Of a DNA stretch of 64,000 bases, positions 8,324 to 15,993 are shown in pieces (within the stretch, counting starts at the first letter, position 1; the number at the start of each line of letters is the position of its first letter). The stretch is from Chitinophaga sp. 180180018-3 (lineage in GTDB: Bacteria; Bacteroidota; Bacteroidia; Chitinophagales; Chitinophagaceae). A program made the position numbers and the translations under genes. The notes beneath the pieces are model-generated. The model did no database searches and was not told where the DNA came from. It saw nothing but the letters and a program-made list of their open reading frames with translations. The stretch spans positions 1,674,001 to 1,738,000 of the forward strand of contig NZ_CP140772.1 of the NCBI RefSeq assembly GCF_037893185.1, written 5' to 3'.

Positions 8324-8866
8324 TTAGCCGGCTGGAAGGATAGCTTCGATGAAGCTGTTGCACTGGTCCCGGAACTCATCGCAATGATCAAATAGTAAGG
8401 CTCCGCCATCGGGTTGCACATGGCGTTGAATAGTAGTGAAAACGAGATTTTCTTTATAAGGTGAAATTCCTGCAAAATCGAACAGGATTTTATTGGTGGA
8501 TGACAGATGAGTGTATAATGAAACAATCTTCTGGTCGCATGACGACAGGTGTTGAAGAATACTGTTTTCATTTATTTCCGGGATGGCGTATAATTCCGTT
8601 ATCAGTGCACTTCGCGGGCCGGCATTTTTCCGGACAAATTGCTGAACAGTGGAAGGTAGAAAGCGTCGCTGAGGAAGAGAATCTATAAACGCAAACCCAG
8701 CCCCGGGTACCAGCGTTTTCACAAACCTCTGTACCGTTTCCCGAAAGAACGGGCCACCGGGGATCTTTATCACAACTATTTCTCCGGCATGTAACCGGAA
8801 AGCGGGAATGAGAAATCGTCCTGCCCGTTGCTCCTTAAAATCAAGTATCACCTCCTGATGCTGCAT
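8324..8866 (-). CDS. Hypothetical protein, possibly a degenerate P-loop-like domain
   Basis: A 180-residue protein that I do not recognise. It starts with ATG at 8866 and converges on the TLP gene with 10 bp between stops. The layout is faintly reminiscent of an ABC nucleotide-binding domain: a beta strand with GEIVVIKIPGGP where a Walker A would sit, and ILFDFAGISPYKEN and GGALLFDHCDEF in the C-terminal half. There is no GKS/T and no signature motif, so ATP hydrolysis is unlikely. There is no signal peptide or membrane segment. The likeness may be fortuitous. Confidence 0.55.
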   Translation of the reverse strand: MQHQEVILDFKEQRAGRFLIPAFRLHAGEIVVIKIPGGPFFRETVQRFVKTLVPGAGFAFIDSLPQRRFLPSTVQQFVRKNAGPRSALITELYAIPEINENSILQHLSSCDQKIVSLYTHLSSTNKILFDFAGISPYKENLVFTTIQRHVQPDGGALLFDHCDEFRDQCNSFIEAILPAG

Positions 8867-8901
8867 ATACCCAAAAATACGGTTTCGACAGTTCCCCGAT
8901 T

Positions 8902-8945
8902 ATTAAATACTTAAACACTCACCATTAAATACTTAAACTATCACC
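8902..8945 (+). promoter_or_regulatory. Tandem 22-bp direct repeat upstream of the SDR gene
   Basis: ATTAAATACTTAAAC is present twice, starting at 8902 and 8924. The full 22-base units match at 20 of 22 positions and abut. A period of about two helical turns is typical of AraC-type activator sites. It ends 55 bases before the SDR start codon. No AraC gene adjoins it. Confidence 0.5.
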
Positions 8946-9000
8946 ATAATCAATCCACCAGGTAACCGGATCTTTGTGTCATCAAAAAAACAACAAGCAT

Positions 9001-9765
9001 ATGACATCACAGAACAAAATAGCCCTGGTAACCGGTGGTAGTCGTGGTTTAGGCAGGAATATGGCATTGCAGCTGGCCAAAAGCGGTAACGATGTAGTCA
9101 TCACCTATAAAGGCAACAGGCAAACAGCAGAAGAAGTAGTGGCTGAAATAAAAGCCCTGGGCCGTCAGGCAGCGGCGTTTCAGCTCGATACCGCCGATAC
9201 ACGCAGCTTTAAAGCCTTCTGGGAAACAGTGGCCAGCCACCTGAAAAGCGCTACCGGCGATGGCCGTATCGACTTCCTGATCAACAACGCTGGTATCGAC
9301 AGGGGCTCGAAAATCCCTGATACGACAGAAGAAGATTTCGATGAGCTCTACCATGTGCACCTCAAAGGAGTATATTTCCTGACCCAGCAGGCATTGCCAT
9401 TTATACGCGACAATGGCCGTATCATCAATCTTTCTACGGGTCTGGCCCGTTTTGTAACACCTGGTTATGCGGCGTATGCTTCCATGAAAGGCGCTATCGA
9501 GGTATTTACCCGCTACCTCGCCAAAGAGATCGGCCACAGAGGCATTACCGCTAATGTGGTAGCCCCGGGAATTATAGAAACTGATTTCACCAAAGCCGTA
9601 TTTGAACATGCGCCGCAGGCCATCGCTCATATCAATGCTAACACTGCCCTGGGCAGAACCGGCGTGCCCGACGATATTGGCGGAATTGTAGCATTCCTGT
9701 GCACAGAGGAAGCCCGGTGGATCAATGCGCAGCGGATTGAGGCTTCGGGAGGAATGTTCCTGTAA
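9001..9765 (+). CDS. SDR family NAD(P)-dependent oxidoreductase
   Basis: A 254-residue classical short-chain dehydrogenase. TGGSRGLGRNMA is the TGxxxGxG cofactor loop, NNAG is the structural motif, and the catalytic triad is Ser in INLST followed by YAAYASMKG (Y and K). The reading frame extends to an ATG at 8974, but MTSQNKIALVTGG from 9001 is the natural N-terminus. Substrate unknown; the closest general type is 3-oxoacyl-reductase-like. A tandem direct repeat lies upstream and a long hairpin follows the stop codon. Confidence 0.92.
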   Translation: MTSQNKIALVTGGSRGLGRNMALQLAKSGNDVVITYKGNRQTAEEVVAEIKALGRQAAAFQLDTADTRSFKAFWETVASHLKSATGDGRIDFLINNAGIDRGSKIPDTTEEDFDELYHVHLKGVYFLTQQALPFIRDNGRIINLSTGLARFVTPGYAAYASMKGAIEVFTRYLAKEIGHRGITANVVAPGIIETDFTKAVFEHAPQAIAHINANTALGRTGVPDDIGGIVAFLCTEEARWINAQRIEASGGMFL

Positions 9766-9766
9766 G

Positions 9767-9867
9767 AATTACGAATTACGAATTACGAAATGCATAGGAG
9801 ATATAAGCGAGTCACAATAATATCCGCTTATATCTTCTATGCATTTCGTAATTCGTAATTCGTAATT
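9767..9867 (+). repeat. Intergenic long hairpin A (43-bp stem with tandem heptamers)
   Basis: Left arm 9767-9809 and right arm 9825-9867 pair along 43 positions with one mismatch, which is a G-U pair in plus-strand RNA. The loop is 15 bases. The outer stem is three tandem copies of AATTACG. It begins 2 bp after the SDR stop codon and may act as terminator or 3'-end stabiliser. Its inner stem (ATATAAGCG) resembles that of the other hairpins in this window. Confidence 0.85.
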
Positions 9868-9881
9868 TTAAGAAAAAGCCC

Positions 9882-10274
9882 ATGCCTGATAACGCGCTCT
9901 TAAAGAAACTCTACTTCTACAAAGCTACCAGTGCGCTGATCGTAAATGCGCCAGAGGTATATTGGTTGCTGGTCGGCGACATTCCCCACGACACTAAAGC
10001 TGCCGCAAAGAAGAAGGGCTCCTATGATTTTGTACAAGTGTTTGCCACCACTCAAAAGGAGCTGGAAAAACTGATAGCGGCTGTAGTCCATGATGGCAAA
10101 CATGATTGCCTTTTCTGGGCCTGTTATCCTAAGGGAACGGGAAAAATAAAAAGTGATATCAAACGGGAAACAGTGTGGGTAGCTTTTGAGGCGGCAGGAC
10201 TGGAAGCTGTGTCCAGCATATCTATCGATGAAACATGGACCGCCCTGCGGGCAAGGCCGCTGGGCGTCAAATAA
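9882..10274 (+). CDS. DUF3052 family protein
   Basis: A 130-residue protein. The central FWACYPKGTGKIKSDI and terminal SISIDETWTALRARP match what I recall of the DUF3052 family (small cytosolic proteins of unknown function with LWVSYPKG and DETWSALRF motifs). There is no signal peptide. It starts at ATG 9882, directly after the long hairpin that closes the SDR gene, and precedes the FtsX-like permease by 128 bp. Confidence 0.75.
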   Translation: MPDNALLKKLYFYKATSALIVNAPEVYWLLVGDIPHDTKAAAKKKGSYDFVQVFATTQKELEKLIAAVVHDGKHDCLFWACYPKGTGKIKSDIKRETVWVAFEAAGLEAVSSISIDETWTALRARPLGVK

Positions 10275-10402
10275 GGCTGACCGTAATCGGACACCCGTGT
10301 ACCAAAAGCGGGCATTGTTTTGAAATTAAGATGCTGATTGTCAGTGTGTATTTGTTTCGGCACTTATTTGGGGCAGGATACCCGGACCTGCAAAGCTGCA
10401 CC

Positions 10403-12823
10403 ATGATCAAGAATTATTTCAGCATCGCCCTCAGGAACCTTTGGCGAAATAAAGGTTTTTCAGCCATTACCATTTTCGGGCTGGCAATAGGTATTACTAC
10501 CTGCTTACTGATTGTATTGTTTGTAAACGACGAGTTGAGCTACGACCGTTATAATAAGAACGCCGACAGGATATACCGCATCGACGCGGATTTCCTGGTG
10601 AATGGCGCCGCATTCAGAGAACATACTGTGCCTGCACTACTCGGGCCTGTGCTGAAAGAAGAAAATCCGCAGGTGGAGAATTATGTGCGATTATTGATCG
10701 GTGGTAATATCCTGGTCCGTAAGGGTGATAATACTTTCGCCGAAACTAATGCCTGCTACGCTGATTCCAGTATATTCGATGTGTTTACCCTGCCGATGAT
10801 CAGTGGTGATCCGCGCACCGCGCTTACCCAGCCGCATACCATGGTTATTTCAGAACGAATGGCCATGAAATATTTTGGCACTACAGATATAGTAGGCAAA
10901 ACCATGATCACTGATAATGCAACAACTTATCAGATCACCGGAGTGATCAGGAATATGCCGGATCAGGCGCACATGCACCTCGATTTTATCCGGGCTATGG
11001 CGGAGCGGGGCGATAGCCGGGATGCAGCCTGGATGTCGGATAACTTCACCACTTACATGCTGATGCGTAAGGGTGCTACCGGGCAGCAACTCCAGCAATA
11101 TGTGGATGCCGCCACTAAAAAATATATGGAAGGTCCACTGAAGAAGATGACCGGCAGCAATTTAGATGAGCTGAAAAAAGCGGGAAGCCATTTTGGCTAT
11201 ACCCTGTTACCGTTGACCAGTATTCATTTGTACTCGACCCTGCGCGATGAAGTAGAGCCATCGGGCAACATGCAATACGTATACATCTTCATTGCGGTGG
11301 CCATAATTATTCTGCTAATCGCCTGCGTAAATTTCATGAATCTTTCTACCGCCCGTTCTGCCGGAAGGGCTAAAGAAGTCGGAGTCCGGAAAGTACTGGG
11401 CTCCAGGCGCTCCGCACTGATCCTGCAGTTCCTGGCGGAATCCACTGTTACCAGCTTCTTCGCCATGTTGCTCGGCGTAGCCATGGCTGTGCTGTTGCTG
11501 CCGTACCTGAACCAGGTGGCCGATAAACATATCCGTTTCCACGCTGCGGCATTGGTGTGGATCCTGCCGTTGCTGGCAGGAGTTACCCTGTTCATCGGTT
11601 TGCTGGCAGGCATCTACCCAGCGTTGTTCTTGTCGGGGTTTGAACCCATTAAAGTGCTGAAAGGGAAGATCCGTATGGGATTCAGCGATAGCTGGTTGAG
11701 GAATAGCCTGGTTGTTTTCCAGTTTGCATCTGCCATACTTCTTATTGTTGGTACTTTGGTCATATACAATCAGCTGAAATTTATCCGTGATAAACAGCTG
11801 GGCTACGACCGGAACCAGGTACTGGTGCTGACAAATACCTATCCGCTCGGGGATCATGCACGCGAATTCAAAGCTGAAGTAATGCGGCTGCCCGGCGTAG
11901 ACAAAGGATCCATCACCGGCGTGCTGCCTACCGAGCTGAGTACAAATACCGCCATCTATTCCAGAGACGCCGCTTTCAGTACAGGCCAGGTAACGGGCCT
12001 GGTGGAATGGCTGGTGGATGGCGATTTTATTCCAACCATGGGAATGAAAATGGCCAATGGCCGCAATTTCTCCGCCGACATGCCTTCTGATTCATCTGCT
12101 ATATTGGTCAATGAAACCGCTGCCCGTTTGATGGGAATTACAGACCTGAACAACAGGATGCTTTACGGAGGCAGCCAGGGGAATGGAACTGTCCTGAACG
12201 TCATTGGTATTGTGAAAGACTTTAATACCGGATCGTTAAGAAGTAAGATCCCGCCGGTAGTATTCCGGCTTGTTTTCGAGCCCAGAAGAATTGCTTTCCG
12301 CGTGAATACACATCAGCTGCCGGAATTGCTGGCGAAGATAAAGCAGGTATACCAATCGCAGCACAGCATGGCCGGACAGCCATTCACCTATTCCTTCCTG
12401 AACGATGATTTTAATAAACTATACCGTGCAGAAGAACGTACCGGGAAAATATTTGTGTCGTTCGCCATTCTGGCGGTACTGATTGCCGCACTTGGAGTAT
12501 TCGGACTGATCACTTACGCAGCAGAACAGCGTACCCGGGAAATAGGTATACGCAAGGTGATGGGTGCATCAGTGACCGGCATTGTGCTAATGTTGTCTAA
12601 AGATTTCTTCAAACTCATTGGCATATCCGTATTAATAGGCAGCCCGGTGGCATGGTTTATCATGAGCCGCTGGTTGAGGAACTTTGCTTATTCGGTAAAC
12701 ATCAGCTGGACGGTTTTCCTGATCGCCGCGTTGATTGCGATAGCCATCACCATTGTATCGGTTATTTACCGGGCTGTGAGCGCCGCCACGGCCAATCCGA
12801 TAAACAGTCTGAAAGCAGAATAA
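10403..12823 (+). CDS. FtsX/MacB-type ABC transporter permease
   Basis: An 806-residue protein starting MIKNYFSIALRNLWRNKGFS, the usual N-terminus of large Bacteroidota MacB-like permeases. It has one helix (about residues 20-42), a periplasmic MacB core domain, three helices (about 285-415), a second periplasmic core domain after another helix (about 435), and three C-terminal helices. GVRKVLGSRR and GIRKVMGAS are the duplicated cytoplasmic coupling motifs. These proteins move substrates or signals through periplasmic mechanics with a separate ATPase; none is adjacent. The frame can be extended to 10235, but that stretch has no family sequence. It converges on the histidine kinase with 3 bp between stops. 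Confidence 0.9.
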   Translation: MIKNYFSIALRNLWRNKGFSAITIFGLAIGITTCLLIVLFVNDELSYDRYNKNADRIYRIDADFLVNGAAFREHTVPALLGPVLKEENPQVENYVRLLIGGNILVRKGDNTFAETNACYADSSIFDVFTLPMISGDPRTALTQPHTMVISERMAMKYFGTTDIVGKTMITDNATTYQITGVIRNMPDQAHMHLDFIRAMAERGDSRDAAWMSDNFTTYMLMRKGATGQQLQQYVDAATKKYMEGPLKKMTGSNLDELKKAGSHFGYTLLPLTSIHLYSTLRDEVEPSGNMQYVYIFIAVAIIILLIACVNFMNLSTARSAGRAKEVGVRKVLGSRRSALILQFLAESTVTSFFAMLLGVAMAVLLLPYLNQVADKHIRFHAAALVWILPLLAGVTLFIGLLAGIYPALFLSGFEPIKVLKGKIRMGFSDSWLRNSLVVFQFASAILLIVGTLVIYNQLKFIRDKQLGYDRNQVLVLTNTYPLGDHAREFKAEVMRLPGVDKGSITGVLPTELSTNTAIYSRDAAFSTGQVTGLVEWLVDGDFIPTMGMKMANGRNFSADMPSDSSAILVNETAARLMGITDLNNRMLYGGSQGNGTVLNVIGIVKDFNTGSLRSKIPPVVFRLVFEPRRIAFRVNTHQLPELLAKIKQVYQSQHSMAGQPFTYSFLNDDFNKLYRAEERTGKIFVSFAILAVLIAALGVFGLITYAAEQRTREIGIRKVMGASVTGIVLMLSKDFFKLIGISVLIGSPVAWFIMSRWLRNFAYSVNISWTVFLIAALIAIAITIVSVIYRAVSAATANPINSLKAE

Positions 12824-12826
12824 GGG

Positions 12827-14131
12827 CTATTTTGCCAGGGGCAGCTCCAGGTAAAAGGTACTGCCTCCTTCCGGATTGTTTTCAAACCAAAGCCGTCCAT
12901 GCTGGGCGATCGTGTATTCTTTGCAGAGGTACAGACCTAGCCCGACTCCTTTTTCGTTATTAGTACCAAAAGTGGAACGGACTTTCAGTGAAAAAATATC
13001 ATGCTGACGGTTCTTGTCGATACCGGCACCACTGTCTTTTACCGATATCAGGCATTTATTGCCGGTTTTGCTGGTGCTGATAAAAATAGCACCACCGGCA
13101 GGTGTGAACTTGGCGGCATTGCCCAACAGGTTGCGGACAATCAGTTGTAACATATTGATATCTGCCATGACGCGGATAGAGGCATCGATACTGGTATCAA
13201 GACTGATCTTCTTTTTGGTGACAGCCATCTTGTTGATCTTCAGGATAGGGTGTATGGCCGCAGCCACGTCTACCGGCGCGAGGTTCACGTGCTGGCCATC
13301 GAGCTGCGTTCTCGACCAGATCAACATATTATAGAGCATCTCCTGCGTACTGTTCACTACATATAGCAGTTCGGTTTCCATTTGTTTTTTGTCATCCGGG
13401 CCCAGCTCAATTTCCCGCATCAGTTCCAGGTACGATTGTATGGAAGCCAGCGGGTTACGGAGATCGTGTGAGATAAGGGAAAACAGCTTACTTTTCTCTG
13501 CGTTCATGATTTCCAGCGACCTTGCCTTTTCCTCATTTCTCTTTTTTTCTTTGGCGTATGCATTTTTCAGATAAACAGTACCAGCAAATATGACCATAGA
13601 ATTAATGATATAAGTAGGCGTCATATCTGCAAATATATCTCCCCGGGTTTGGTATACTGCCTCCACCGGATGATAGTATTCCCACCAGATAAGCCCCAGT
13701 ACCGTAATAAGATTCAGCGCCAGCCACCAGATATACTGTTGCCGGGGCGAAATGAGCATGGTCAGGAAAAAAGCCAGTGTGAAAGACAGGAGGGAAGCAC
13801 CCTGAATACCGCCGGCGTAAAAATAATTGATGGCAAATATTACATTGATCGTAACTACGGAAACGGCTATACTGATTGCCATCTGCCTGCGGTATCTTGA
13901 TAAATAATAGATACCTGAAAATATGATGACCAGTACCCCGAAAAGCAGCGAGGTGACAGTAAGGCCGGTAATATAATTGTAAGGAACATTAAAGGCAATG
14001 ATAACGAGAGCAATGACACAAATGGCATTGAAAATCCGGTTTTCGAGGGTGAAATGCGCGGCATCTCCGATAATCAAATTCGTTATTTGCTTCACTCGTT
14101 GTCTTAGATTGCTTACGCCGGGTGCTGACAT
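12827..14131 (-). CDS. Membrane-bound sensor histidine kinase
   Basis: A 434-residue protein with about six hydrophobic segments between residues 30 and 195 and no obvious periplasmic domain. The HisKA domain carries SLISHDLRNPLAS (H about 221). The HATPase carries the N box (NLLGNAAKFTP), G1 (KDSGAGID) and G2 (GVGLGLYLCKEY). The small membrane module suggests it senses a membrane or redox cue, or relays from another protein. No response regulator is adjacent, so it is an orphan kinase. It is divergent from the ECF sigma gene of locus 1. Confidence 0.92.
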   Translation of the reverse strand: MSAPGVSNLRQRVKQITNLIIGDAAHFTLENRIFNAICVIALVIIAFNVPYNYITGLTVTSLLFGVLVIIFSGIYYLSRYRRQMAISIAVSVVTINVIFAINYFYAGGIQGASLLSFTLAFFLTMLISPRQQYIWWLALNLITVLGLIWWEYYHPVEAVYQTRGDIFADMTPTYIINSMVIFAGTVYLKNAYAKEKKRNEEKARSLEIMNAEKSKLFSLISHDLRNPLASIQSYLELMREIELGPDDKKQMETELLYVVNSTQEMLYNMLIWSRTQLDGQHVNLAPVDVAAAIHPILKINKMAVTKKKISLDTSIDASIRVMADINMLQLIVRNLLGNAAKFTPAGGAIFISTSKTGNKCLISVKDSGAGIDKNRQHDIFSLKVRSTFGTNNEKGVGLGLYLCKEYTIAQHGRLWFENNPEGGSTFYLELPLAK

Positions 14132-14210
14132 GTTACTAATTTAAACAAATCCGATGGCTATCTGCAGCGAATTTGCCAGGATAAGGATAAAATTTTTAAG
14201 TTTTGTTCTC

Positions 14211-14274
14211 ACATTTTGATTACTTTTCATAAAGAAGTTATACAACCAAAATGTAATGCGCATGTTATGAAAAG
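14211..14274. promoter_or_regulatory. Two interleaved perfect inverted repeats in the kinase/sigma gap
   Basis: ACATTTTG (14211-14218) pairs with CAAAATGT (14247-14254), and CTTTTCATAA (14223-14232) pairs with TTATGAAAAG (14265-14274). The order A-B-A'-B' is that of an H-type pseudoknot in RNA, or of two overlapping operators in DNA. Function unknown. Confidence 0.4.
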
Positions 14275-14404
14275 CAATATCCACGCCATTTCACACTATA
14301 TGAAATAAATTGTTTCAACTAAATTAATGTTTTAATAATACGCCTGCTATGCACCGGCTAAATGGATAAAAGTAATTTCGTCGGATGTGACCATCTCCCC
14401 GTAT

Positions 14405-14947
14405 ATGACCACCCAGTTATCAGATATGGCCTTATTCCAACTCATGAAAGCCGGCAGCATTGAGGGCTTCACGGAGTTATACAACCGGTACTGGGAGGAA
14501 CTATATGGTTTTGCCTGGAAGATATTAGGAAATAAAGACCATGCGGAAGATGTGCTCCAGGAGCTGTTCCTCCATATATGGGATAAGCGCGATGCTATTC
14601 AGATCACACACCAGGTAAAAGCTTACCTGTACCGCTGTCTTAAAAACAGGATCTATAATTTTCTCAAAGCCAACGCTGTAAAAAACACGCATTACCAGGC
14701 CCTGCTTAATACCATTAACCATTTGGAAGATGAGGACGCACGGATAGAACAAAAAGAAAGTACCATCCGGCTCCTGCATCACCTCGAAATCCTTCCCGGC
14801 AAAATGAAAGAAATTGCCAGGCTGTATCTTATCGAAGGCCTCAATGTCAAAGAAATCTCTTACTTACTCTCCCTTTCCGAACATACCGTCAGAAACCAGC
14901 TGAATAACATGAAACGACGGTTACTACGCAATAATCAGAAATGTTAA
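14405..14947 (+). CDS. ECF RNA polymerase sigma factor (locus 1)
   Basis: A 180-residue sigma-70 family protein of the FecI/SusC-associated type. Region 2 includes FTELYNRYWEELYGFAW and HAEDVLQELFLHIWDKRD; region 4 includes LPGKMKEIARLYLIEGLNVKEI and a helix-turn-helix LSLSEHTVRNQLNNMKRRL. I chose ATG 14405 over the GTG at 14387. The FecR gene follows after 72 bp and a STN-containing SusC comes next, so this sigma factor should be released when SusC binds its ligand and then drive the susCD genes. Confidence 0.9.
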   Translation: MTTQLSDMALFQLMKAGSIEGFTELYNRYWEELYGFAWKILGNKDHAEDVLQELFLHIWDKRDAIQITHQVKAYLYRCLKNRIYNFLKANAVKNTHYQALLNTINHLEDEDARIEQKESTIRLLHHLEILPGKMKEIARLYLIEGLNVKEISYLLSLSEHTVRNQLNNMKRRLLRNNQKC

Positions 14948-15019
14948 TGAAATGTTAAATGGTGGTTTAGTCTGATCAAAAAATAACCGCAGGATTGTCT
15001 TCGTACATATGCAAGGGTT

Positions 15020-15937
15020 ATGACAGATCATCTTGATAAGAAAATTTCTGACTTCTTTGACCGCCTGGGTAACCGTCCGTTACCCGGTCCCTTCTCATCA
15101 GATGATGAACGTGCGGAAACGAAACAGCGTTTGCTGGGTGCTATACTAACGAAAGCTGCGCCGGATGCAAAGGTGCGCCGTATAGGCAAACCATGGCGGG
15201 CGATTGCCGCCGCTGCCGCGGTACTGGTATTACTGGGTCTGGGAGCCGCATACCTCTGGCGTATACATCCGCAGCAGCAACCATTGCTGGTAACCCGCAT
15301 CAGCACTGGTATCAGAGAACAAAAGAAAATAATGCTGCCCGATAGTTCAGTGGTCATACTGAATGCGAATTCATCTGTGAGTTTTAACAGCGACTTTAAT
15401 AAAACAGACCGTATCGTTACCCTGCAACAGGGAGAAGCTTTTTTTACCGTACAAAATGATGCTGCCCGCCCGTTCCGGGTGAAAGCCGATAGTATCACTA
15501 CTACCGTACTGGGTACCTCCTTTAATATGATGAAGTATGCGTACACCCCTATGGTGAAAATACTGGTGAAAACAGGTAAGGTAAGTGTGAGCAGTAATAA
15601 AAATGAGCTTTGCAGACTGCAGCCGGCAGAACAGGTATCGGTGAATACAGTCAGTGGACAGTTTAAAACCAGCCATGCAGAAGGGTTATCGGGCGATGAG
15701 TGGACAACCGGCCGGATCATTATCCGGGAAGAACCTTTGTCGGTAATACTGGAGCGTCTTGAAATGCTTTATGGGGTGGAGTTCGACACACACGCTGTGC
15801 CGGATGAATCGCTTCGTACCATCACCTTTAACGCCAGCATGCCCTTGCAGGATGTATTGAATATTGTAGAGAAGATAAGCCAGGTAAGGTTCAGCAAAAA
15901 AGACCATCAAACCAAAATTCACGTGCATGTAAAATAA
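15020..15937 (+). CDS. FecR family anti-sigma factor (locus 1)
   Basis: A 305-residue protein with a cytoplasmic N-terminal part (about 1-54), one transmembrane helix (RAIAAAAAVLVLLGLGAAYL, about 55-75) and a periplasmic FecR domain with VTLQQGEAFFTVQND and TTTVLGTSFNM. The C-terminal DUF4974-like segment (PLSVILERLEMLYGVEF through the end) is the part expected to meet the STN domain of the cognate SusC. It lies between its sigma factor and SusC, so it should carry the signal from outer membrane to cytoplasm. Confidence 0.93.
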   Translation: MTDHLDKKISDFFDRLGNRPLPGPFSSDDERAETKQRLLGAILTKAAPDAKVRRIGKPWRAIAAAAAVLVLLGLGAAYLWRIHPQQQPLLVTRISTGIREQKKIMLPDSSVVILNANSSVSFNSDFNKTDRIVTLQQGEAFFTVQNDAARPFRVKADSITTTVLGTSFNMMKYAYTPMVKILVKTGKVSVSSNKNELCRLQPAEQVSVNTVSGQFKTSHAEGLSGDEWTTGRIIIREEPLSVILERLEMLYGVEFDTHAVPDESLRTITFNASMPLQDVLNIVEKISQVRFSKKDHQTKIHVHVK

Positions 15938-15940
15938 AAA

Positions 15941-15964
15941 CAGCATTCGCCCTAACGAATGCTG
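15941..15964 (+). terminator. Hairpin between fecR and susC of locus 1
   Basis: CAGCATTCG and CGAATGCTG form a perfect 9-bp stem with a six-base loop three bases after the FecR stop. There is no U run after it, so it is more likely a partial terminator or an mRNA-processing/stability element that lets susCD differ in level from sigma/fecR. Confidence 0.5.
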
Positions 15965-15993
15965 CGGAAAACTCTCACATAAAATGAAAGCTC

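Noticed and set aside
9767..9787. AATTACG tandem copies as a CRISPR or microsatellite
   Set aside because: Units are 7 bases, without spacers, and are mirrored in the other arm, so they belong to a hairpin.
10235..10402. N-terminal extension of the MacB-like permease
   Set aside because: It overlaps the end of the DUF3052 gene and has no family sequence; the natural N-terminus is MIKNYFSIALRN at 10403.
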